Part shown: one piece after another, positions 23,153-32,375 of the stretch
Layout of the letters: each line of letters opens with the position of its first letter
Position numbering within the stretch: position 1 is the first letter of the stretch
Assembly (NCBI GenBank): GCA_026545225.1
Contig: CM048852.1
Location: 60,585,146-60,649,145 of the forward strand
DNA length: 64,000 bases
Direction of reading: 5' to 3'
From: Cornus controversa
Lineage: Eukaryota; Streptophyta; Magnoliopsida; Cornales; Cornaceae
Made by a program: the position numbers and the translations under genes
Notes under the pieces: model-generated
Seen by the model: the letters and a program-made list of their open reading frames with translations, nothing else
The model's database searches: none
Told to the model about the DNA's origin: nothing

Positions 23153-24160
23153 CACAAATTGAACAATCCCCAAATAAAAACCCCAACCTTTTCTGTTCTT
23201 GCTCAACCAAGTCAAAACCCAAGTTTCATATGGTTGGGTTTACCAAATATATAAAAATCCTATCTTTATTTGATCAACCAGAATATAAAGAAACCCCTAA
23301 TTTTGTTTTTATCAACGTAATTATCAAGTCAACCAAATGAAAACCCTAACTCAAAACAGGAAAATATACACCAGAAATGTGAAACGGTAACCGAGATTGT
23401 GACGCAATCCAATCAATCACCTCTCTAAGCTGATATAATAACCATTTTCAGATAAGAATGATCAGAGTTATTGAGAATCAAAGCTGAAATTTTACAATTT
23501 AGAGAGAGAGAGAGAGACCTTGTGCAAGAAAGATATGATTTTGATGAGCTGAAAACACGATCGATGAAAAGACTTGCGAGTTTGGGGAAAGAGGTGGCTT
23601 TGATCTCCGGAGTGACCAGAGTTTTCTTTATTATTGTGGATTCTCCATCTATGGTCTCCAGCGATTTGGTCTAGTGAGAGAGAGAAAGAGGGGGCACAGA
23701 GATAAATGTATTGAGCTCCAGAATCAGAGAGAAGTGACACCGTTAGGCCACGCCCAGCTTCGGGCCTGCTAGCCCGGCTGGAAAATGATAGGCCCAAGCC
23801 CATCCTGGCGGGCTAGCGAGTTTAACAGGCCTCTGAATTTTTTTTGTATATAACAATGATGCTACGTTCATAGAATTAGAGTTTGGAATTAAAATTGATA
23901 GAATTGAAAAAAAAAAATTCAAATGTCGAATTTCAAGGATGTTTTCGAAACTAAAGTTTGACACGGGCTAAAGTAGTAAGCATACCCTTGAGTTCACTCC
24001 TGGCCCGAGTCCCAAGATATCTCATGCATGTTTTATTACAAAGTTATGAATTAAGTTAAAGATAATTCAGATCACGAACACTAATCTCTCTCGCAGAACA
24101 GAACGATCAAGAGCCCTAATATCTAGGGGGCATTACATGTGAATTATGAAGGGTGTTATT
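23153..24160 (-). promoter_or_regulatory. 5' leader and promoter region of the RING gene
   Basis: A (GA)n tract at about 23501-23517 (CT on the minus strand) follows a possible donor (CAAG then GTCTCTCT), suggesting a 5'-UTR exon at about 23518-23690 and a leader intron. Beyond about 23740 is GGCCCGGC-like text that may be a MITE remnant. Confidence 0.35.
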
Positions 24161-24185
24161 TACACTTGTGTTGTGTTGGTACGGG

Positions 24186-24816
24186 TAGGGGTACACACGG
24201 TACGGTTTCTCACGGTTCTTGGTGGAACTGAAACTAGAACCGTTACCAACGGTTTCTGATTTTCGGAACCGGAACCGTTAAGGGTTGGAACCGTGAGGAA
24301 CCGAACCACCGGTTCTCGGTTCGGTTCTGGTTCCGAACCGCGGTTCCTTAGGATTTTTTTTTTTCTTAATGAAGCTTGAAAATACAAAAATATATATATA
24401 TATATTCATTAAATAAATGTGAGACTTACAATCTAAAAATGACACCCTATATATATATAATTATTATATTATATAATATATATATATATACATTACATAT
24501 AATAATTATATATAATGTATATATAATAATTATATTATGATATATTATATCATAATATAATTATTATATATACATTATATATAATTATTATATGTAATGT
24601 ATATATACATATATTATATATAGTTATTATATTATATATATATACACATATTTATTATAAAACGGTTCCGGTTCCGGTACGGTTCTACTGGTCCTGGAAC
24701 CGGAACCGGAACCGTTGGTAACGGTTCCTAATTTTAGGAATCGGAACCGGAATCGTAGCCACGGTTCAATACGATTCCCCTTGGTTCCGATTCCGACGGT
24801 TTTTTGTACACCCCTA
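24186..24816. mobile_element. hAT-like MITE (631 bp) nested in the older MITE's end
   Basis: Ends TAGGGGTACACACGGTACGG at the left and TAGGGGTGTACAAAAAACCG as the reverse complement of the right. Flanks GGTACGGG (24178-24185) and GGTATGGG (24817-24824) form an 8-bp duplication with one difference. Both arms are built of GGTTCCGGTTCCG/CGGAACCGGAACC repeats round an AT-rich centre that includes a long palindrome. Confidence 0.85.
24491..24599. repeat. 109-bp near-perfect AT palindrome
   Basis: Arms 24491-24544 and 24546-24599 are exact reverse complements round a single central base (24545); the arm starts CATTACATATAATAATTATA. Matching continues about 8 bases further out on each side. It can fold into a long hairpin or cruciform. 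Confidence 0.9.
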
Positions 24817-24999
24817 GGTATGGGTGAATGAAATAGAATGAAGTTGAAAAAGGAATGAGAATGAGAATAAAATGAAATGATTATTTTCATTCTATTATTT
24901 GGTTGCAAATATGAAATGAAGTGGGAATGAAATAATTTTTAAATCAAAAACCCCTCTTAGTGACAAATAAATTAAATCAACAAATATGTAGTGGTGGAG

Positions 25000-25380
25000 G
25001 AAGATGACAATGTGGAGATGGTGGTGAGGTGTGGTGGTGGAGGTGGAGAAGGTGGTGGCGAGGTGTGGTGGTGAAGGTGGCGATGTGGCGGTGGTGCAGT
25101 AGGGGTGGCATCGGCGATGTGGAGGCGGTGGAGTGGCGGTGGTGCAGTAGGGGTGGCGGCGGCTATGTGGATGTGGTGGCAGTGGTGTGGTGGGGGGTGG
25201 CAGTGGAAGTGGTGGTGGCGGCGGCAGCGGTGGTGGTAAAGGAAGGTGACGATATGGAGGTGGTGGTATAGTGGAGTAAGAAGGTGGCGATGTGGGGGTA
25301 GAAGTGGTGACGATGGTGGTAGAGCCGATGGTAATGGTGGTGGTAGAGCTGGTGTGGTGGTGGTGGTGGTGGTGGAGGTG
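25000..25380. repeat. G-rich minisatellite (GGTGGT/GGCGATGTGG blocks)
   Basis: Purine-rich strand of the same minisatellite as 19200-19725. A GATGTGGAGG..GGTGGTGCAGTAGGGGTGGC block occurs twice near 25083-25160. Confidence 0.8.
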
Positions 25381-26123
25381 AAGAGTTTTTGGTCATATAA
25401 ATTTTTTTAAATCTTACTGGGAATAGAATGCCCATTCCATAGGTTTAACTATGGAATGAATTTTTATTCTTAGGAATTAATTTTCATTCTAATGAAATGA
25501 TCATTCTCACCTTAAAATTCATACCAAACAAAGGAATAGTTGGAATGGGCATTTCATTCCTGCGTACTAAACGCAACATCAACTCTTTATATATATAATT
25601 CTTTTGAACTGAGTCAGTTGCGAACAACTCTCTTATGGGGTGTGGTCTAGTGGGGGCAAAGCGTTCCTTCTATGCTGTTTTTTTTGTATGTAAATGTTTT
25701 TCTAATTATAAAAATGTCTTTACTGAAACACATACAAAATTCTTAAAAGATTTCTGATAATTAGGGTTACAATTTGAACGGACCTAAACCAAGCCCAACT
25801 TGAATTTTTTTCATTTTTGGACTATGTATATTGTAATTCGGTTTGAACTTGAGTTGAAAAGTAAGAACTTAATTTTATTTTGGGTCAGACTTAGGTTACT
25901 GTGTTGGACAACCTAAAGCCTAACCGGAGCCCATCTCGAATTACAAAATTCAATAAACTCAAACTATGAAACCGAACACTAAACCTGATATTGGTGTTTT
26001 AGAATTTACAATATTGCATTTATTAGTTTTTTTTTTTTTTTGTGGATATCTATAGACCTGGTATTATGTAATGACATATTGAACTTATTAGCTTGGGATT
26101 CTTTTTTGTGCCCGAACACTTGC

Positions 26124-26695
26124 TAGTTTTTTTTTCTTTCTTGTTATCATTCTTGTTTTGTGCCCAAATGGATCTTGGGGGTGATTTGTTTTCTTTGCTG
26201 TTAAATTGACCTTGGGAAAATTATATATATCTTAGGCATCACCATTATTTTAATTCGATTTTAACAATGTATAGCAGATTTATCAATCAAGACAAACATT
26301 TTTTGAGAATCAAGGATTTCAAATTTAACAAACATTGTTTGAGAATAAAGGATTTTTCTTATTCCTGAATCCCAAATTTAGAGAATAGCGGGTAGCTTCA
26401 ATGGTAGAGTGTCTCCCCATTTGTGTGAGAGCTTATGTTCGACTTCTCATTTTCCTTTCCTCCTGTTAGGTTAAAAAAAAAGAAGAGTCCCAAATTTAAA
26501 CTTTTTAAGCATATTACATTCTCAGAAAACAAATTCTTCCCACTCACAAACGAGTAAACAAACTAGTAAAAAAAAAAAAAAAATTAAAAAGAAAATTACA
26601 TATATATATATATATGTATTGATATATCAACTTAAATGTTAGTTATGTATCATTTATTCACTTGAAAGTTAAAATTCATATCGTTCAGTGGACGT
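26124..26695. repeat. Duplicated segment, left copy (partner at 30577-30925)
   Basis: Shares long collinear blocks with the DNA just upstream of the DC1 gene, for example ATCACCATTATTTTAATTCG, TTTTAACAATGTATAG, ATCAATCAAGACAAACATT, ATTACATTCTCAGAAAAC and CGTTCAGTGGAC. The left copy is longer because of the SINE and extra AT-rich sequence. Confidence 0.8.
26381..26487 (+). mobile_element. tRNA-derived SINE with target duplication
   Basis: Contains GCGGGTAGCTTCAATGGTAG (A-box region) and TATGTTCGACTTCTC (B-box region), then an A-rich tail. An 11-bp duplication TCCCAAATTTA flanks it (26370-26380 and 26488-26498). The paralogous segment at about 30785-30815 lacks it, giving an empty site. Confidence 0.8.
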
Positions 26696-27532
26696 ATAAT
26701 TACGATTTATACGACACAACCCTTTTAAGTACAAGTCAGTGGATTCTGAGTAGAAGTTAACTTTTCTGGCCGATCATCAGGACCATCCAAAAGGTTGGGC
26801 AAGGCTTGCCACAATAATCAAAGATTGAAATGTTTGACCCCATCTTAGCCCTCCAGGCTTTCCATCTTTGACTGTATTAACGGTTTAGGAAGTACGGATA
26901 TTTTAAAAAATTATATTTTGAATGTCGGATACGTCTAAGATACGCAAGGATATATTTTAAAATACGTCTGAAATATGCCGGGATACGTTTGAAATACTTT
27001 TCGGGACAAATTTGTAATTTTTGTTCTATAAAGTGAGATTGAGATTGTAATATTAAAAACTTTATAAGTTAAAAAATAATGATTATTTTAAAATAAAACA
27101 AAAATATTTTTAAAATTTCAAACAAGTGAGTCATTGTAAAAAATATTAAAAAAGATAAAAGAAATTTTTAGATTGGACCAAGTGCTTTGAGGGTGTTTGA
27201 AGAAGCACCAAATGTGGTTGATCATAGCAGTTGTTTATGATAGTGTGACTCGTGTTTTGGGAGCTGCATATGAAAATATGGCAACTGACAAGTACCCTGT
27301 CATGATTCAGCCTTCGAAGCCCTTTGATGACATGGTTTTATGCTCAGTTCATTACTTGAACTGAGCATACATATAATGTTCAAGCTCGGATCTTAGTGAA
27401 TCAAGCTTAAACAATGCAAAACTTGATCCATTTAGGTTCATGATCAGTTTGTGTGTGTCATATATACAATTATAATGATAAGGTCTTTTATGAAACTTGC
27501 ACAAATAAAATATACTACAACTTATTGTTCAC

Positions 27533-27583
<51 letters not shown>

Positions 27584-27600
27584 AAGAAGTTCAGACTTAC

Positions 27601-27662
27601 CATGCGTGTAATTAATTGTTTCAGAGTATGATATATAGAGCCAGTGGTTCGGACCTCCTCCT
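27601..27662 (-). other. Candidate isolated exon, family unknown
   Basis: On the minus strand an acceptor (GATATTGCAG) and a strong donor (GTAAGT) enclose 62 nt coding EEVRTTGSIYHTLKQLITRM. Not recognised, and no flanking exon could be joined with confidence. Confidence 0.25.
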
Positions 27663-28532
27663 CTGCAATATCAGTATGCAGTTTGTTTCTATATATGCAA
27701 TTGTGCTGTCGAAACAATAATAATAGATTACTAATTCTTGCCGTCCTTCACGTCTGCATACTTGATGATTGGTTGAATTCGATATTTCTTATACACGTAG
27801 GCCGCCGGCTTTGTCAAAGGAAAGGGGAATGAAAGAAACAAATTAAGGAAAGAGATCAAATTTATGTCAGGATCAAAGACACTGACTTGGTTTCTGAAGA
27901 GCCAATACTGTCTAACTTGCTGGTCTCTACCCTTAAGAGTAATGATCCTGATGACTCATATTTATTTGCTATGGATATATAAAGTCACATGAAATGACTC
28001 ATTTTGTATATATCAAAGTTAGGAAACTGTATGGTATATATAATTTTTATACAGAAAACAAAAACAGGACAATTGGTAAACAACCACATAACTGACAGCC
28101 AGAGTAAAACTTTTCAGTGTGTTTGTATAGGTGGGAGGGAGGGAGAGGAAAGCAAATGATAGCATCTCCTTTCCTTTCCTTTCCTTCCAATATTCGGTCC
28201 AATCTCAGATTTTCTATAAACAATAATTCTGGTTCAAAAAATTCTCCTTCTTTTGACTGTTTTACTTGAGAATCAGACAAATGATGATTAATATGTAAAG
28301 AACATAGGCAACCAAATTCAGTATTGGTAGGACTCTTTCTCAATCAATGACGAGTTCTTCCATAATTTCAGTATCAATCAAAACATTAATTTCTACTTTG
28401 AATAATTAAAGTGCCAAAAAAATAGTTGTTGTTTCAAGCAAGGTATGATCTTGGTGTTAATCCATCTACATTGTACTGTGGATAGACATCTATTGCTCTC
28501 TCTCTGTGTGTATATATATATATATATATATG

Positions 28533-28664
28533 CTAAACAAGTGAAGAGGAAGGACAGACTAAGAATTGCTTTTTTCTGGCAATGATAGCCTTGTAGTCTG
28601 GATTGAACTTCACTGTCTTCCATTCTTGAAGATTATAGTACGTCTCCTCGGATAATAGAAGCAT
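28533..28664 (-). other. Candidate terminal exon, family unknown
   Basis: After a possible acceptor (ATATCCTTAG) the minus strand reads MLLLSEETYYNLQEWKTVKF, then a further 23 residues to a stop. The composition looks protein-like but I do not recognise it. It could be the last exon of a gene including the 28906-29019 stretch. Confidence 0.25.
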
Positions 28665-28905
28665 CTAAGGATATTTGACCAACGGCAACACCCCAAACAT
28701 ACCTGCATAGATGGAAAACAGTACTTTGATACATATTCTCTAATGTGTGTGTATTTATTATATATATGCTCATGGATGAGATAATGCATTCATTTTCAAC
28801 CCTTTCACAATGTGCATATAGTTCTCCCTACTATTTGCATCTATATATAGTTCATTGCTTCATAACCCATAAGCCTCTTTTGCCTGTTAATTTTCACTCA
28901 ATTTT

Positions 28906-29019
28906 CTAATATAAACAGCAAGCTTGTGAGTCCCAACCTTTGCCCCAGTGCGCAAAATATTCCGGCAGAGCAATCAACAAGTGATCAAACAAGATACTAG
29001 GCATACTAGAAATTCCTGA
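28906..29019 (-). other. Candidate exon or gene fragment, family unknown
   Basis: On the minus strand, after several possible acceptors, one frame reads GISSMPSILFDHLLIALPEY followed by FAHWGKGWDSQACC. It is amphipathic and protein-like but not recognised. It sits just downstream of the DC1 frame. Confidence 0.25.
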
Positions 29020-29115
29020 TCATTCTGGGATAAATAAACTTTTATATATGCAAATTGAAAGGTTGGAAGTCTCACTAAATTCATAATGCATGAACCACAT
29101 AAAATAAAAGAACAC

Positions 29116-30288
29116 CTAGATGTAGTCTCTTCCGATCATCAAACTTACAGTATTTGATTTTGTGGGTTGAATTCTAACATCTGATCTGACTCTGGATCCA
29201 TTTGCTTCTCTCTTTTCATTTTCTTGTCCTAGTTCCATCCAAATGTGAGAACCAATGCCGGTAGACAATTCGACATTCAGTCCATTCTTTGAACCTCTGT
29301 CATGAGACTCAAAATCCATCTCATTAGCATCATTAATAGGCTCTTTTTTAGATTGTTCCAAGTCACTCATAGCCCCATTGGGTAGGATAGTATAGTTGCA
29401 GCTTCTTTTTTCTTTAACTTCCACAATGTCCATCTCAGAGTGATTAGATTCCCTGCTTCTCACTATGTCAACGCTATCATCGCCTAGAAGAGATTTAGTG
29501 AAATCTATTGAAAAACATGCATCACTAAACTGGTAACTTGAAAATGTTAGATCCTCAGAAAAAGGGATCGATTGATTTTGAAATTGTGATTTATCTTGAA
29601 CAATTTCTTGGCCAGTCATCTCTCCCATGCCCTTCACTCCCTGTATTAGTAACTCCATTAGTTCATGGCCTTTACTGCTATAGTCCATTCTTCGGTCATT
29701 CTCTGAATATGAAGAGTTGGGCTGTGGCACAGGTTGATGTTGAAGCAATTGTGCCCCTTTGTTGCTAATGGAACATGCAAGATGCGCATCAAATTCACAC
29801 AATCCACAGTGATATAGCCACCCATTGTTACCTTTTCTAGTGCATAAATCGCATTGGAACTCATATGGTGGTGAGAATTCTAGTCTCAGTGTGTGGGGGT
29901 GGAAAGGGGTTTTAACAGAAAGAGGCACTGCTGAGCACAATGCATGATAGAAATCACCACACATATCACAATTGTAGTATAAACCAGTAACATAGTGTCC
30001 ACAAGCCTTACACTTGAAGGAGCCTTTGGTAGAACAAGGCATGGCTAGGAGGGTAAGTTGGTGATTTGGATCAGCAGGGTGGTGTTGTACTTTTTTGGGC
30101 ATGTTGTAGCACACAAGGTGAAGCCAAAATGGGCAGGTTCTGCACTTGTAGTAGCTCATGCCAGACAACATATTGAGCTTGCACCCAAAGCATGTGATGT
30201 TGTTTGCTTTAGGAGGTGAATTGGTGAGTTCCAATGGATGGTCATGACTAAAATGGTGAAACCGAAGCTCCGGCTGTGCTTCTTTCAT
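29116..30288 (-). CDS. DC1-domain (divergent C1, Cys/His-rich) zinc-finger protein
   Basis: A 390-codon frame starting MKEAQPELRFHHFSHDHPLE. Three DC1 modules: about residues 11-60 (HHFSHDHPLEL, CFGC, CRTC, H57/C60), 70-118 (HPADPNHQLTL, CKAC, CDMC, HALC) and 130-172 (HPHTLRLEF, CDLC, CGLC, HLAC). They bind zinc in this plant-expanded family, whose characterised members act in stress, hormone or gametophyte processes. Residues 180-390 are hydrophilic and Ser/Asp/Glu-rich with no known domain. Near the end the minus strand reads KSNT then GTAAGT, an excellent splice donor 11 residues before the stop, so the annotated C terminus may be intron read-through and the real protein may continue in exons at lower coordinates. 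The downstream partner could not be fixed. Confidence 0.82.
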   Translation of the reverse strand: MKEAQPELRFHHFSHDHPLELTNSPPKANNITCFGCKLNMLSGMSYYKCRTCPFWLHLVCYNMPKKVQHHPADPNHQLTLLAMPCSTKGSFKCKACGHYVTGLYYNCDMCGDFYHALCSAVPLSVKTPFHPHTLRLEFSPPYEFQCDLCTRKGNNGWLYHCGLCEFDAHLACSISNKGAQLLQHQPVPQPNSSYSENDRRMDYSSKGHELMELLIQGVKGMGEMTGQEIVQDKSQFQNQSIPFSEDLTFSSYQFSDACFSIDFTKSLLGDDSVDIVRSRESNHSEMDIVEVKEKRSCNYTILPNGAMSDLEQSKKEPINDANEMDFESHDRGSKNGLNVELSTGIGSHIWMELGQENEKREANGSRVRSDVRIQPTKSNTVSLMIGRDYI

Positions 30289-30576
30289 CTCTTACTTACT
30301 CTTCTCATCTGAAGGGAGTTGAAGCTGCAGTCCCTTGTCTTTCAGTCACTCCCTTCAATGATTCCATGCTATTTTCTCTACTTTAAGCTTCATAATGTTC
30401 CTTGTTGAAAATGACAATCAAAGCATGGTTATGGGAATTTCTTGACTAGGCTATGGCATCTTTTTTTCTTTCTTTCTATTCATATGTGAAGCATGTAGAT
30501 ATATAATATTGTGCTTGAGTTTTAAATTCATCCGGCAGGAGGATCTGGTCAAGCTATTTCTTTGTGTATACCATTT

Positions 30577-30925
30577 GTTCTTTTTCTTCTTGTTGTCATT
30601 CGTTTCTTGTGCACAATTGGATCTTGAGGAAATTTGTTTTCTTTGTAATATAAATTGACCATGGGATAATAATATATATCTTAAGCATCACCATTATTTT
30701 AATTCGGTTTTAACAATGTATAGGAGAGTTATCAATCAAGACAAACATTGTTTGAGAATCAAGGATTTTTCTATCTGTGATTTTCAAATTTAGAACTTGT
30801 TAAGTATATTACATTCTCAGAAAACAATTTCATCCTAAGATTGACCTGATAGTTTCCACAAATATGTGTATAGTGTAAATGTGAATTTAGTTATTCACTT
30901 AAGATTCATAACGTTCAGTGGACAA
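30577..30925. repeat. Duplicated segment, right copy, upstream of the DC1 gene
   Basis: Partner of 26124-26695. It lies about 290 bp upstream of the DC1 start codon and so probably contains promoter sequence. Confidence 0.8.
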
Positions 30926-31238
30926 TTTAAATGGATATGCCAAAAATTATTGCATTTTTGGACAAAAATGTGAATGTAAAAAGATTAAACCAAAATGTAC
31001 ATTGTTATGTAACTAATACAATGGTGGATGAAAACAAATAACGTAAATAAAACTGATCCAAACAAATAATATCATGACAAGTTCCAAAGCTTGTTTCAAG
31101 GAAAGACTCATTTTTGGAAGAGAGACAAACTGCAATTCATCTAGACAAGATAATTTGAGATCACCCTACTTATATAATGGAGCAAGACACTCATCTGGGA
31201 GTGAAACGATCATTAATACTCTTATTTATGAAGCTGTG

Positions 31239-31289
<51 letters not shown>

Positions 31290-31998
31290 AATTTATTATT
31301 TTTTATTATGCTCATTATTTTTGTATGAAATATTATAATTGTCCTTCATTTTATAATATTTTATAATAAAAAATATTGTATGAATCTAAAATGACCATAT
31401 TACCCTACGAATTAACCCAAAAGAAAAACAAGTGTGGTCTCCTATGTTAAATATTCAATGTTTATTTGCTAATTGTAAATTGCGAATATATATATATATA
31501 TATATATACTTGTTTGAATTTAAATATTTGATGTTTAGTGACAAGTGAAATTTTATTCCGTAAAAATTTTAAATTAAACCTGTCGAATTGATTTATCAAA
31601 TAACACTTAAGAGTTTAATAATTATAGGTATTGATACTGAAACAAAGTGAATTTAAGTATAGATTCATATATTATTGTCAAAATTTATATTCAGATTTGA
31701 ATTTGAATTTGAATTTAAATTTGGCTTTATGAACATTCTGAATATTTGATTCATATAATTTAAATATGATTTAATAAATAAAATGTATTTGATTTGAGTT
31801 GATGTTGAATAAAATTTTATCCATCTAAATAATTGTTAATGTCGAGAATTATTTGGATTCTTGATGAATCTAGGTCTCTATCTAACTTAAAATTAAAATG
31901 ATTTTTAAAATAGAGCTCCAAATAAATCGAATTTTGAGCTAAACTAGTTCCAGAATCCAGATCCAGCACTTAAGTTGCTTCTAATTTCTTTCTTTAAT

Positions 31999-32118
31999 TT
32001 TTTTTAAAAAATTATTTCTTTATTGGGTTTTAATTTATTCTCTGTTCGTCGAATGTTCTTAAAAAAATTATTTCTTTATTGGGTTTTAATTTATTCTCTG
32101 TTCGTCGAATGTTCTTTA
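31999..32118. repeat. 61-bp tandem duplication upstream of LPP delta
   Basis: The unit including AAAAATTATTTCTTTATTGG and GTTCGTCGAATGTTCTT occurs twice without interruption. Confidence 0.8.
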
Positions 32119-32375
32119 CGCGTTGGAGGAATTTTCTCTACCAGCCAATTCAACGAGCTCAAATGGTCAATTAACATACACGGATTATAATTAAGGTAAA
32201 ATTAAATAGAAAAATCATCAATTCGTCTCTCTCCAAACTCCAAAGTCCAAGTCCAGCCGATAGTTTAAATTTTTTTACTTTCTGTGTTTGGTATCCTTCG
32301 TGTTCTGGGATCCCTCTTCTATCAAAGAGGGAAAGAACAGAGAGAAACAGAATCGAGAGAGAGAGAGAGAGAGTA

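Larger units (their letters stand above)
24168..25579. mobile_element. MITE carrying a GGTGGT-type minisatellite, copy 2, interrupted by an hAT-like MITE
   Basis: Right end reverse complement ATGTTGCGTTTAGTACGC matches the ends of copy 1. The left end is split: GTGTTGTGTTGGTACGGG stands before 24186 and GGTATGGGTGAATGAAATAG resumes at 24817. The core (about 25000-25380) is the G-rich strand of the same minisatellite, so the element lies in the opposite orientation to copy 1. Both copies share the AT-rich arms with TGGAATGAATTTTTATTC-like text. Confidence 0.75.
25580..29115. other. Region without a confirmed gene; duplicated segment, SINE and candidate exons
   Basis: Contains an hAT-like fragment beginning TTAGGGTTACAATTTGAACG (about 25763), the left copy of a duplicated segment (26124-26695), a SINE, an (AT)n tract at 27539-27580, and three isolated minus-strand reading stretches described separately. 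Confidence 0.5.
30289..32375. promoter_or_regulatory. Divergent intergenic region between the DC1 and LPP delta genes
   Basis: About 2.1 kb shared by two genes on opposite strands. Holds the duplicated segment (30577-30925), (AT)n at 31241-31283, a second (AT)n near 31487-31507, and a 61-bp tandem pair at about 31999-32118. A short (GA)n tract at about 32355-32373 abuts the LPP delta start codon and is probably in its 5' leader. Confidence 0.5.

Noticed and set aside
27190..27365. Plus-strand frame with VYDSVTRVLGAAYENMATDK
   Set aside because: Protein-like for about 50 codons but no start, splice border or family recognised; probably chance or a very old fragment.
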